Shown: one piece after another, positions 34,227 to 46,435 of the stretch | Position numbering within the stretch: the first letter of the stretch is position 1 | Layout: the number at the start of each line of letters is the position of its first letter | Assembly: GCF_030272615.1 (NCBI RefSeq) | Contig: NC_081406.1 | Coordinates: 244,149,218 to 244,213,217 of the forward strand | DNA: 64,000 bases | Source: Cryptomeria japonica | Lineage: Eukaryota; Streptophyta; Pinopsida; Cupressales; Cupressaceae | Direction of reading: 5' to 3' | Translations under genes and position numbers: made by a program | Notes under the pieces: generated by a model | What the model was told of the DNA's origin: nothing | Seen by the model: the letters and a program-made list of their open reading frames with translations, nothing else | Databases searched by the model: none

Positions 34227-35631
34227 TGTTGGATATTACTTGATATGTTGTCATTGATGTCAACATATATGTGGATATTGTTCATATGTGGATATTATTG
34301 GATTTGTTCTCTATGTTTCTGTGTTGTAGTCAAAATGGATGAGTTGGTTTGGCCCGTGTGTTGCAGATGAGATGATGTGGTTTAATGGGTTCTGTGTTAA
34401 GTATCTCTAGTTGATTCAACAAAATTTTCAAAGGTCTGCATGTTGATTTGATCAAGTTATGAGATCCGGTATTGCAGTTGATATTTCAGTTGCTCAGTGT
34501 TGCAAGTTTTGGTAAATCCATGTGTAATGCTCTAGAATTCTAATATCTTTAGTTGCGGATGTGTGGGATGATTTTGGCATATTGATGCATGTCCTCAGTT
34601 CAAGCAGTTCATGATTTGGAAGTCCGAAAGAAAATCTTTTAGTTTGATAGTCAGTTTTGTGTGTGTTCTTGAGGTCCGACATAATGATGGTGATGATTCT
34701 TGTAATCTGAGTTGTTGCGATTGTTGCGATGTGATTCACGTTACTTGAGGATGATTCTAGATTGTGTGCTATGTGTATTGATGGTCCGTATTGATCGCAA
34801 TGTGCGTTATTGAAGATTTTCCATGTCTGATGATGTTCTTTGTGTTATGCGACATTTATGATGTTGTAGCGTGTTTCGGATGATCGAGGAATTCTTGGAG
34901 ATTTTTCTTATTCGCAGTGGTTATTTAGGTTCAAATTATGTCTTAGCCAACATTGTTTTGGTCTGCATGCATTATTGAAGCGTGTATGATTAAATATTTT
35001 TGTATATGTAGCATGTGGTGAGCCGACCTTGAAATAGAGGATGATGACTTATATAAATGAATGTAAAAATCACTGAGATGTATGAAGCTACATGCAAATA
35101 TTATATCAATAACTCATTAGCAGGGAATAGTGTGCGAAGTTGCACAAATTTGTGAAGAAGTGTCTTGCAGAGAAGATTAGATAGTGAGCTTAACCAAAAG
35201 TGTACTCAGGCATGATAAGATATTATTTCATCAGTTCATGATTCTCTGGAAGTAATCCAAATGATTTAAGTCAGTGAGACTTCTTGTAAGGTAGTGAACC
35301 TTCCCTAAAGATGTAGCCTTTTTGGGTTTCTTATTTTGAGCAGTGAGCTCTAGGCAGTGTGCTTGAATGCATGTGCATTCCCCATTGTAATATTTTACTT
35401 ACTCCTAACAGGGTATTATCTCATTGTGGGTAGGTTCCCGCCGTGGTTTTTCTCTTGACCAGGTTTTTCACGTCAAAAATCTTGGTGTTCTGTTTGTTAT
35501 TGATGTGGTGTAGTTTCATGCTTTAACTGCTAATTATCAGATCTAATTTATGGGTTAAGTTGCAGAATTTTTTTGTTTTTGTGAGCAAATTAATTCACCC
35601 CCCCTCTCAATTTATTGCATTATTGCCAACA
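34227..35631 (+). mobile_element. Copia solo LTR (1405 bp) with intact target duplication
   Basis: It begins TGTTGG and ends CCAACA (perfect 6-bp terminal inverted repeat) between two TATTA copies. GATATGTTGTCATTGATGTC near the start is shared with the copia LTR at 4602. A TATATAAAT box lies at about 35050. The stretch at 35433-35485 (CCCGCCGTGGTTTTTCTC, then TTTTTCACGTCAAAAATC) is the conserved R-U5 segment of plant copia elements, placed upstream of the end as expected. No internal genes remain, so it is the product of LTR-LTR recombination. Confidence 0.92.
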
Positions 35632-35636
35632 TATTA
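35632..35636. repeat. 5-bp target site duplication TATTA (right copy)
   Basis: Exact repeat of 34222-34226. Confidence 0.88.
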
Positions 35637-36420
35637 GTGAAATTGATGGAGTTAAACCAGTAGAGCAAGAAGATGAAATAGTCAATGTATTAATGCATGC
35701 AAGAGAGGTGATACTACTAAGAATCATCTCCAACATTCTTGAGATTCTCAATGTGTTTGGAGCTAAATAATCTGATATATTGGCTAATAGAATTTGAAAA
35801 AAATTCTATGTATGGTGAGTTATATGATCCTAGGAGAGTAAAGATTACTCAAAGTGAGATTAAATGACCTATTATAATTTGGTGAAAAGAGGTGAATGCT
35901 AATGGAACTAAAATTCACTAAAAGAAGATCACCTAGTGGGATAGGATGGAGAGAAGGATGAAACTTATGATCTTAAAAAAAAATTAAAATTTTTTTGTTG
36001 AAGAGGTTAGAGTTATATTAGGTTATTAAGAGTTTGATCTTACAAAACTGGTTAAATATATGAATTGCCTAAGGTTAACTATATATGATTATTTGGACAT
36101 GATAAAGATATGAATGACTAAGGAGTGGGATATTAATGTGGACTAAAGGCCAAGTAGAAATTGTAGATAGACTAATAAGGCTTATAGAGAATTTAAGAAA
36201 AGCTTGCTAGAAAAATAAAACCTACGAAGCATGATGAAGGGAGGGTCCTACACTACTTATGATAAAAAAAAGTAGTCACATGTACAAGAAACAGCCTAGT
36301 CAACAAATAAAGAAGTTCATTTTTTTCTAAGAGGAGATAAATGATTTTTTGTTGAATTCTAAAAGTGTGGATAAGTGAGCCATAAATTAGTTGAATTATC
36401 ACAAATGGAATGGCATCATA

Positions 36421-37590
36421 GAATATCTCTTATCATGAAGAGGACAGTACTAAAACAAACAAGAAAGTAGAATGAACCAATGTGATGAGATAATCTATTA
36501 ATGATTGTGTATAGGAAAATGGTATGTGCAATAAATTTTAGTGGTAGAGTGAATTGTTTAGCTTCCTTTGAAATGGCAAAACCTTAGGACTATGAAGAGT
36601 ATCTCACCTTAATCCATATACAGTATCTTGGCCACAAAGAGGTAATTGGATATTGTTAAAATTGATTCTGTTCGCTTTCAAATAGGCACTGATTATGGTG
36701 AAACAATGATATTCCATGTACTTCTACAGATACTATGGTAGAATGGTAAGAGAGATATACATGATGATAGAATGACTACTCATACCTTTGTGAAGAACAA
36801 AATAAATCATCATTCCATTGATCACCTAAAAGAGAGAGGTGTAAAGAAATAAAATGATGTTACTATTGGATAGTTAAAAATTATTGACGGAAGTGAAATG
36901 CCAATTTTCTTGTGTTACTAAAATTATTACCAAAGAAATATAAGTAGACATAGTAAAGGGTCTCAAATGCAAGTCTACATGTCTTCATACTAAAACTTAT
37001 GAGATGTAAGAGGCGTGTGCCATAAGAAGAGTGCAAAATGTCAATGCATATGTTGGTAGTGTAGTATCATATGTCAATGCATATGAAACTATAAATTTGA
37101 GCAATGTGTGATATAAAAAAATGTTGCAACTAGATAAAATAAGTGTAATAGCAAGGAGACTGAAAAGGAAGAAGAGGATCAATAGTTGTTGACATTTTAT
37201 TTTTATTATAAAAAGGGATGTATTGAAGAGGAAATAAATGTAAAGGGTATGGTACAAGTCGATTAATCTAATTTAAGGGAATGAAATATGAAACAAAAAA
37301 AGTATTAATCGTGAAAGCAAAAGAGGAGAGAATGTATATTATTACATTGAAAGAATCGTGTGATTCATAACTACTTTTGAAAGTGAAGCTAATATGTGAG
37401 ATCTATAATGAATCACCAAACTAGTTTTGATCTATAACGTACAAATAAGACATATATGTTGACTAAGAATGATTTGTATATGATTTATATATAGATAGTA
37501 TCGAGCTACATATTTCACAAAATAATGAAGAGGATATGTTGTTTGTGTTAGATACATGACTTTCAGAAACATAGCTTATGAGCTAAAATA
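36421..37590. other. AT-rich, possibly continuing retroelement relic
   Basis: It may continue the decayed gag/pol from the left, but I cannot anchor any domain. Frames are closed. Confidence 0.4.
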
Positions 37591-37599
37591 ATAAAATTT

Positions 37600-38290
37600 T
37601 GATAGTGTGAAAAGAATACCATTTTTTAACCCTATTAATTTCATGTGTCCCAAAACTACCATTTTGGCATAGGCGGGCAGAATGCTAGCTTTACAGCTAT
37701 GAATGTCAATATTCTTTGAAAGTTTCATTGTCAACAAATCCATTTTGTTCATATCCTGCAATCATGGAACTGCATGAGACCAAATTTCTTTTAGGCAGAT
37801 TGTCAAACAGTTGGCCTGCATTGCCTATGCTTCCACATTTTGCAACTACAACATCTGACGCCTGTTCCAAAGCTCCTATTTCGGCACAGGCAGGGAGGAC
37901 GCTGGCAAGGGTTGAAGAGCCTGGCCTAACGCCTGCAAAATGTATTTGCTTGAAAGTTTCTAAAGCCTTTTCAACAAACCCATTTTCTGCATATCCTGCC
38001 AATCGTAGTCAAGCAGTTCAGTGCCTCGTCTTTGCTTCTGTATTTTGCATACATGCCTACCAGAGCTTTTGCATAAACTCGTACATGCTTTTACATTTAC
38101 TCCTGCAGCACGGCAACTTGTCATGCCGGGCGGGCGGGACAAGCAGTTTGAAATTTCAAAGTCACCGGCATCCACCAAACGGAATCAGCTAACGGCACAC
38201 ATGAGCGGACGGATCACGGCTGGGCCCCACACAAGCCACCTAAGCGCGGTCAACGCTTCCAGTGTGTTGGGTAAGCCCAGCCGTAATGGA
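37600..38290 (-). pseudogene. Decayed PPR gene copy
   Basis: Read right to left, the frame 38002-37706 gives MAGYAENGFVEKALETFKQI, then SVLPACAEIGALEQ, then VAKCGSIGNAGQLFDNLPKR and MIAGYEQNGFVDN, three consecutive PLS-type PPR motifs. About 20 residues are missing between the second and third, a deletion at the GALEQ-SDV junction. Earlier motifs (YAKYRSKDEALN region, 38045-38010) are in another frame. Upstream DNA (38200-38270) is GC-richer and shares TTAGGTGGC-TGTGTGG with the copy at 48 kb. The reading frame is open for 98 codons but truncated at both ends. Confidence 0.8.
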
Positions 38291-38540
38291 CGGTGACGAC
38301 GGAAAATAACAAAACCGGCAGGAAAATTAAAAAAATCTAACGACTGACGATATTTGAATCGTCGTGCATCCCTTCTAGTTCATTGCAAGTCGTTGATCAC
38401 CGATGTCAAGTCGTCCCTTTCAAATAAGGAGACGCCTTTAGGTAATTAAAATGGTGTTAATATATTTTTGTGATATTTATAAGTATTTTTTGGTTTATTT
38501 TGTTACTAACAATATAAATAAGACATGGCTCATGATCACA

Positions 38541-38906
38541 ATGGTATGTTTATTTCAGTGATGGCCCTCTATTTGGGCAACCAAACAAACCACTTTGTTG
38601 AAGCTAAAGTTGTCTACATTGATCTTAAATTGGCTCTCGTTGAGGGTTGTAGGAAGGTGTGGATTGAGGAGACTCTATGAACATCATCAATTGTTTGAGA
38701 GGGGTTTAAAAACCTAGTTGGATGATTCAAGGCATGATTTTGGATTGTTGGATATTATAAACTCTTCGGATGAATGTTTTGTATCTCATATCTATAGTGA
38801 GGGAAACCAATTCATGGATTATTTTGCCAATGTTGGTGTTGAACATGGAGATTCTATACATTGGTGGGGGGCAACGACTCCCTCCCCCTTGAGGTTAAAG
38901 CTTTGA
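38541..38906 (+). pseudogene. LINE A RNase H domain fragment
   Basis: NQTNHFVEAKVVYIDLKLAL with the catalytic Glu, the KVWIEE segment (which corresponds to the EGDS position), then HIYSEGNQFMDYFANVGVE with the final Asp. This is the RVT_3 pattern seen in full at 57914-58405 on the other strand. A stop and frame shift separate the halves near 38677-38720. It would remove RNA from hybrids during target-primed reverse transcription. Confidence 0.72.
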
Positions 38907-38956
38907 TTTTTAAAGAAGCTCATGAATGCTAAGGTGATGGCCTCAAATGGGTAACT

Positions 38957-41014
38957 ATGATTATTCATTACTCCCTAGATTTTATCTTAGGGATTTGGGG
39001 TATGGGGATTCTTTTGGATCCTAATGCCATTTATTGTTTGGAGTCTAAGGTGGCCTTGTTTTTACTGATCATGATTATCTCTTGTCATTTCAACTTTTAT
39101 TCCACATGGATTGCGGGTGTTCTATTTTTTGCTTGCCTTCCTCCCATCACTATTTTGGGTGTCTCTTTCTCTCTTTTTTTATTTTGTAATTCATTGTCTA
39201 TTGTAGTTACTTGTTGCTTTATGGGTGGTCCTCTTGATTCTATGGGTGTGGACAGGTATAGAGTGGAGCCAAACTCTTATAAAAAGTGGCAAAAAAATCC
39301 CATTATTTGGGGTAAGCTCTCCATGGGCTAGGTTACTCCTTTTATGGAGAAGTTCCATGGCCATGACTCGCTAGTTACCAAGGCCTTCTTGAGAGGTTGG
39401 AAGAATGGCACTCTGTGCGCATATAAGGTAGGGATGATTGTTTTGAAGGATTTGATTGCGGATCTTACTGGTCTCAATTGTGATGGCAGAAAGATTTACA
39501 AGGATCATAAAGCATCTAAGGAGACCATTTCTCCATTCTTTAAAGAAGAGGAGATCGTCATGGAGAAAATAAAAAAGTCAAAAACTATAATCGCAACACC
39601 ATCAAACCCATCTAGGATGAAATGGTGGAAGTATTAAGAGGTATTTCACTCTTGATGGGTTCTTATTAGTCTCTTTGGTCACCATTTCATTCTATTAAAC
39701 AATTTTCATCACAAGCATTTTGTTTATTTCCCATTCTACTTGGTGTCTTCTCTTACTGCTAGTGTCAATGATAATAAGAAGAGCCTTATTTCCTCGGTGC
39801 TCCATGAGGGCCTTATTTTTCTCCTCATGGAGTATACTAAATTTGTGTTCCTTCCCCTAAAGCCCCCTATGGGAAAATGCGAAATTGAGTATGCCTAGAA
39901 TGTCATGGATCATTATTCTAACATGTCCACTGATTTTGAGGATGAAGTCTTGGATAAGGAGGGTAATAGGAAGAAGTCTAATTCTAAGAAGAAAACTAAA
40001 AAAATCCCTTCGCATACCTGGTCAAAAGGTTTTGAAACTAATGATGATGAGGTTGAATTTGTCTCTCTAATGAGGTCTAATTTAATTGGGGACTAGCTTG
40101 AGAAGGTGGAGATAGAGATGGATCCTAGGAATTATGAGAGCATCGATGTTGGAGAGTGTTATAGACCCCACATGGTTAAGAAAGGTATGCATGGGTAATG
40201 GGCAAGGAGAGGTAGGGTGGAGGCAGAAAATAATAAGATTGAGACTATGCCCTACTTTGATAAACCAAACTATGAGGAGATTTTTATGGTTGAAGAGGCG
40301 TACCTTCAAGATGATGGCTTTTAGATTGGTAATGTTTCCATTAGGGGTGCAGGGGAGGACAATCTTAAAGATAATCCTATAAATGAATATGATAATGTCG
40401 TGGTGTTTCTCATCAAAGCTACTAAAGGATAGGACAATTTGACCAATTGACTTATTTAAGAGATTAATGATATTGAAGATGACTTTTTTTTTCTTTCCAA
40501 TAGGATGGGTAGTTTTTAGAGTGCACAAAACAAGGGTAACGAGAAGGATGAGTACAAGAAGATGTTGGATTTGATTCGAGCGATGGCAAGCAATGTGAAG
40601 TCCATGAAAATGGATTAGGAGGAAAGAATTAGTAAGCTGGAGATTTCTATTACAAATATCTTCAACAAGATCAACATGGTGATTAGTGTCAGCAAGAACG
40701 TTGTGCAAAGAAATGCCATGTGTCTTCACATGTTAAATGATAAAGTTCCGATCTTGGTGGAGGGTGAGAAGCACAAGAAAGGTAAGACCTTGGTAGAGGG
40801 TGTTGATACTACTAGAGAGGAGGTGGAGTTTGAAAGAGGTGTTTCTAGTTTAAGTATATATGTTTCTTTGAAGGTGTAAGGGTCGTTGACTAGGACCCAG
40901 AGCCAATTCAAATCTATGGATGACCACTCTCGGGTTATCAAAGAGGTTACAATTATGCACAACTAGATTATCCACAAGGACTTAGAATTTGCTAAAATTT
41001 TGAAGGAATTATAG
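38957..41014 (+). pseudogene. LINE A extra ORF (X-ORF), unknown family
   Basis: A single reading frame covers about 685 codons with in-frame stops at 39329, 39635, 40094 and others. Its order is a hydrophobic N-terminus with several membrane-like stretches (38957-39235), a central block with NGTLCAYKVGMIVLKDLIAD and RKIYKDHKASKETISPFFKE (39390-39545), another hydrophobic stretch, a Lys/Glu-rich part (KKSNSKKKTKK), and a coiled-coil-like segment with ERISKLEISITNIFNKI (about 40622-40672). It starts 50 bp after the RNase H stop. A homologous frame lies in the same place in LINE B. No known domain recognised. Confidence 0.6.
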
Positions 41015-41192
41015 TAGGTTGGTCTAGGGTTTGTCCTAGTCTTGTTCATGGTTATGTGTCTATTTTTTGTTGTTGTTGATGGTTAGTTCTAGTCTTAGTC
41101 TAGTTTAATCTTGTTTGAAGCATTTTGTTGTAAAGGGTTTTGAAGTCCCTTGAAAACCTATTTTACCTAATAAAAAATAATGTAAATAAAAT

Positions 41193-42460
41193 TATATGGC
41201 CACCTCGCATGTCTTTAAGGAGATAGTTTGATTACAAAAATAATGTATAATTGCGAGTTTTGATTATAGGACACTTTAGATTGGTTGTAAAAAATACAGT
41301 ATACTTTTCTTAGCCAAGAATCCTATGCATCTTACTTAAATTAACTATGTGAATGTTTGATGTCATTTTATTTGTGGAATGATTACAAATGAAAGTTTAC
41401 AATTAGTAGAATCTTTCATACTCTCTTACCAAGCGCATGAGGATCTAGAAAAATTCACTTGATGCATTGAGGCTACTATCCCTATATATTGTACGAAGTT
41501 GATTTGTATTTTTCATAAATTTATTTACAACATATGATGTGAAGTGGGAGAATGATAGGATTAAGGTGTCATCATGCTTTCGAGTCTTATGTATTTGAAT
41601 ATTATAAATTCAATCATAAATTACAAAGGATTACCATAAATTATAATTTTCTTATCAATATGAAAATTAATTATTTGTTGGGATTAGTAATTGAATATTT
41701 ATGAAAAAAAATATTACTAGACAAGAATCTTTAAGGTTACGGAGAATCTAATTGTCCAAAATCTTTGACTTTTCTTATGAAAATTCTAATCATATATTGT
41801 ATTGGCTATTATTAGCCTATAACACCTTATACATGAAGATCAAACACACCTTGAACATAAAGAAAACAAAGCTAGGGGAACTTTATTTGTAACCATCTTG
41901 GAAACAATATTTATTAACAAAATCTTATTTAATATATTCTTAGAGAGGTTGTAATGTGTGTGGGCAAGCAATTATCCCCATGGTTAAGGGCTAAAGACTA
42001 GAAAAAGATGAAATTTAATTATATTATAATTTATCTTCTCAAAATAATATAAATTTAGCCTCTCTTCTTCATGGATTTTATACCTCAACAATATTTTCCT
42101 CACCTAAATATTATGTTATGTGTTAATATTTTACGTTCTCTATTTTCTTATTGTTGTTTATTTTAGATATTATAACTCTTTATTTAGTTATCTACTTATT
42201 GTTTTCATATTTGTAGTTGAATTCTAGATATATCTTTCATAATTATATTTCATTTCCAACAATAATACCTAAACTTGTCTCATGATTTTTTTACAATATG
42301 ATTCATTTTGTCAAATACTAATACATAATACATGATATAAAACTAGTAAATATGCTTGGGCACCTACTGATATTCAATATTATTACTATCTAATAGAAAA
42401 TTATTATTATAAATTTTCAACCCAAAAATAGTTTAATGTTGTAATGGTCATCTCCTCAAA
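41193..42460. other. AT-rich sequence without recognisable gene
   Basis: Dense stops in all frames, and nothing recognised. Confidence 0.6.
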
Positions 42461-42760
42461 TTTATGAATGCAAAGGCCTAAAGAAACTATGGAATTCTAT
42501 TTTTCAAGACTTCCCAACCATCTTTGAATATAATCTTAGTTGGAAAGAAGCTCTACTTGGGGTCAAATTTCATAATAATGTTATTTCTGATGGAGTTCGT
42601 CATGTTTTTTTATTGCATTTATGGAGAATCAGATGTAAAGCAATATTTATTAATCATTACGATCATCAAGAATTTGTAGTTTTAAAGTTTTACTCTGACA
42701 TGTTTTACTGTCTTACATCTTGTGATGCCCCACCTATAGTTGGACATGAACATTACATAT
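42461..42760 (+). pseudogene. Possible LINE-type zinc-binding/RT tail fragment
   Basis: One frame gives a run with LSWKEALLGVKFHNNVIS, then a VFLLHLWRIRCKAIF block and FYSDMFY. Spacing of Trp, Arg-Cys-Lys-Ala-Ile-Phe and the following aromatic residues recalls the segment after the zf-RVT domain of plant LINEs. It is short, isolated and unsupported by neighbours. Confidence 0.35.
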
Positions 42761-45700
42761 TTTGATGCTATTTTGAGAAACCTTACTTAATTGTAATGAT
42801 AGTGACATCGAGTTAGGTTACATTGCATGTTTATCAAAGTTTAATTATGTTCTAAGAGTCTTATAAACTTTAGGGAGGATTGATAATGTATTTTTTTCTT
42901 TGTTGATATATGGTAATAACTAGAGTGAATTAAATTCACAAATAGATGAAGCATAGTGGTTTTTATTCCATGGGATTAAAAGATCTTGTAAGCATTGATC
43001 ATTCCTCTCATGATATGCATGCATATAGTAATAGGCAGAGAGTTCTTAGTTTTGACTAGTAATGTGATAAAAAGATAATATAAAAAGGATAACGTTTGAT
43101 CAATTTGTAATTAAGTTTAATTATACCTTCAATTATTTGACATTATAATTAATATGAGGATGACAATTTCAAATTGTGTGACGTTTCTTATAATGTGATT
43201 TGTTCTACATGTTATAATTTAGTCAAAGGAAAGATGACAAATTATAGTGGATTGCTATCCATTGATCTAAGTGAGTGAAATGGACTTCAAGAGTTCCCAC
43301 ATAGTGAATTGAGGTATATGTGAATATCAAATATTGAATAGAAAGAAAAAAAATCCTATAATTTGAAAAGTGGTTCTGCTACAAATTATGGTTATGATGG
43401 TTTAGTTATATTATGATTTTCTTGAGTTTGACAATATGGACATTTGTTTTAGGTTAAATGTTAATTATCATTATGATGCTTATGTGGATTAGTCTTTTGT
43501 TGAGAGTATTTTATACTTTAGATGGAATAGAAAATGCAATGTGAATTAGTTGATATGAAGTATTAAACTAGAACTAATAAGGTTGTGGAATCTGCCTTAC
43601 ATTGTCCAATTGCATTTACTTGAAAGCTTCTAAATCCTATTCAAAAAATGCATCGTATGAAGGAGGAAGATGTAACAAACCAACAAACCCATGATTATGA
43701 GGAAGATCTATGTGGGGAGCAGTTCAGGTAAGTTGAAACAAGTTTTTCTTTGTGATGCTCGAACTGATATTTTTTTGTGCTTGATCATGTATCATACCTT
43801 ATTTTTATGGAAGGTATATATTCTATTCATGTAAGGGATTTTAGTATGGTAATCTCATCATATTATCATTTGGTGTGTGACTAAGAATCAAATTGATAGT
43901 TGCCTTGTGTGCTTTAGTTCAGATTCCTCCTGAGCTAATGAAATGTCATTATCTAGTTAATGAATTGGAGATTATTGTTGGTAACCATAATTTTGGAAAT
44001 ATATTCTTAGTAATGTGTAACCTTAGAATTGTGAACTCATTCACCTAGCTATAATTAAGTAGACAATTGTGTTTCTTTCATCTTAAGGATCTTTTTGTTA
44101 CGACTAGAATATAGTGCTGACTTCCACTACTTGTAAAAGAGCTATTCTAGATGTAATGGTTATCCTTATAACATCTTAGATGTTGCAACTGTGACAAGTC
44201 TTGCATGGGAGGGACATTTTATGACCTTCCAGTTGATAAGGAATGTATGTTGATTAGAAAATTAACTAGTCAACCATTATACGTGAAGAAGGCTATCTTC
44301 TTTTAGAGTCTACATTAGCATTTTCACTTTACATAAATGAAGGAAAAACAAATTGTTAAGGAGGAGAGTAGTTACAAATTAAATATGAGAAAAAGGTATT
44401 TTCACTATTTATGTGAATAAATGAGATTTCATTCAACAATTATGCGTTCAAACATGCACAATGTAAAATAGGGAAAAATGCTTTCATGTTATGGCTTGTT
44501 TGTCAAACTTTACTTTTTAGTGTTAACTTTGGTATACCTAACATCCATTACAATATATTAGAATGAACTACCTCTATCCACCCATGGATATATTGATGGA
44601 AGGATCCATATTCCTTTTGTGTTCTATTTTAAGTAAATACATGGTAGAATAGTTATTTTAACTATAGATCTAATGAAGTGCAATTTTATGGGAAGTTATT
44701 TTGTTTGGTGGTAGTCTGAAATGTTAACCTCGGACTTTTATCTTTCATTTCACTTGTTATAGAATATTGCCCCTCTAATATTTCAAGGAGGGTATATAGT
44801 AAGTAATTAGTGTATATGTAAACATTCATGATGAGAATTTGCTAAAGAGGGTCTACTTGCACTAGCTTTGTGTTGGTTAAGTTATTGATCATGAAACAAC
44901 ATTGTCAAATATTACTAATACCTGGCATAAGTAATGGTTTAGAAATTACTAAATAGGGCCAGATATATCCCCCTTTATCAATCTAGTACAAATGTATGAT
45001 ATAACTTATGTTGGTACTTGACATACTATACTCACTTTACTTACTCAGAGATGACCTTGACTTACATAAGAATTGTGGTCTGATATCAGTAGGAGCCTAT
45101 GTGTAGGTCCTTGGAGAATATTTTTGAGGATATTTATGTGTGACTAAATTATATAAGTAATCTAGTTAGGAATTTCATCTCTGTTTCACCTAAGTGGGTG
45201 GCAACCGACAAGGACATTGCCTGAGAAATTGAACCGTAGAAAGAGTTACGTACCCACTCTTATACCATCATATTAGATGGGTTTTAAATTGTTTTATGAA
45301 CTACGAAGTCTTTGAGCTTTCACGTAGGCAAGGCCATGTATGATAAGCCCTCGAGACACTAGTTCTAGCCCTTAGGTCTTTTCCTTTTGAGTTTTTTTAT
45401 TAAGATTGTCACTCCTTTCCTATATTATACATTCTCATTTCATCTATGCAAGCTAGTAGGTGATTATTGTATGATTGATCTAGATAAAGTAATGATACGA
45501 TTTAACATGATCATGTATCTAACTATCCTTTGATCTTCTGTAGAACATCTAGACATGTAAACATCATGTAGGTGCAGGTATAGGAGGCAAGGCAATCACA
45601 TCCCAAAGGAATGCAAGAGAAACTTTAGTAAGAAGGAGATATGTTGTGTTGTAAACTAAAGAGAGCATTAAGTTAATGTTTATCAACTAATCCTGATTGA

Positions 45701-45990
45701 AATTGTAACTTGTTAATTGCTACTATTGTTTGAAGTTTGCAATGCATTACGTTGTGATGTAAAAGAAAAAGTAAGTAATAGATTGCAAGAATAGTAAACT
45801 ATGGTGTAGTTCATTGTTGTCTTGTTGTGTCTCTTAAGTGTGCACATTTTGAGAATTGTATGAAGAATTGTATGAAGAATTGTATTTACATTGTAATACT
45901 ATGTTAAATGTGTCTGAAGTTGAAAAAAAAAAATAGTGTTGTGTAATGTTCACTTGAGTAAAAGTGGGCATTACACGTCTCTTTTCTCTC
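42761..45990. other. AT-rich sequence without recognisable gene
   Basis: No coding similarity, repeat array or terminal repeat seen. Frames are short. Confidence 0.6.
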
Positions 45991-46435
45991 ATCTTCAGGA
46001 GGACTCCAAGAAGAATTTAAATTTGGATTTTCAATTTCGTAGCACGAAATTCCAATTGTCCTAGTTGCTCAGGAATAGGAAGATCTACATTGTTCAAGGT
46101 TTAAGGCCTTTCCTATTGAATTAATAGCTCATCTTGTTGCTCTTCGCCCAAATGTGTTATGGCTGGTTTCTTCTCTATTATTTAGTTGTATTTCATATGT
46201 TATACTCAACTAGTTTTCTATTGTGATGTTGTACCCAACTGGTCTATGCTATCTTATGCATTGTTGTTATATTTAGCTAGTTTGTTGTTTTTATGTTGTA
46301 CCCAGCTGGTCTTATGTTGTTGGTATGAACATGGTTGTCTATAGTCCTCTTTAATCATTCTTGATAGTGTTTTGATTGTCAATCCTTTGCAATTTTTTTC
46401 TTTCATTACTTCAATAAAATAAAATAAAAGGCCTA
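45991..46435 (+). mobile_element. Possible 3' end of another LINE
   Basis: Ends CTTCAATAAAATAAAATAAAAGG after CAATCCTTTGCAATTTTTTC, which resembles plant LINE 3' termini with short A-rich repeats. Upstream TGTACCCAACTGGTCT and TGTACCCAGCTGGTCT (46230 and 46296) form an imperfect duplication. No RT sequence precedes it. Confidence 0.35.

Larger units (their letters stand above)
33950..36420 (+). pseudogene. Very decayed gypsy gag, split by a copia solo LTR
   Basis: On both sides of the solo LTR the + strand recalls gypsy gag: a purine-rich part with LEIQARVEVLEEH-like sequence before it, and after it DPRRVKITQSEIK (about 35830) and, some 25 codons on, WDRMERRMK (about 35940). A zinc-knuckle-like KCG-x3-SHKLVELS lies near 36365-36400. 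Stops are frequent, and first Cys and last Cys of the knuckle are lost. The lineage is guessed from these motifs only. Confidence 0.35.
38541..41192 (+). mobile_element. LINE A, 5'-truncated, with RNase H and an extra 3' reading frame
   Basis: It starts inside the LINE RNase H domain and carries one long (broken) frame after it. It ends in CCTTGAAAACC, TTTTACC and TAATAAAAAATAATG, a typical plant LINE 3' end with A-rich tail. 5' truncation is usual for target-primed insertion. Target duplications could not be identified. Its organisation equals LINE B at 55643-60504: RNase H stop to tail is about 2.26 kb in both. Confidence 0.75.

Noticed and set aside
37716-38192. Plus-strand frame of 158 codons
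   Set aside because: Complement of the PPR relic, whose motifs are clear on the minus strand.
40082-40729. Minus-strand frame of 215 codons, the longest in its area
   Set aside because: It lies opposite the X-ORF of LINE A, whose homology to LINE B fixes the plus strand as coding. The minus frame has no conserved counterpart.
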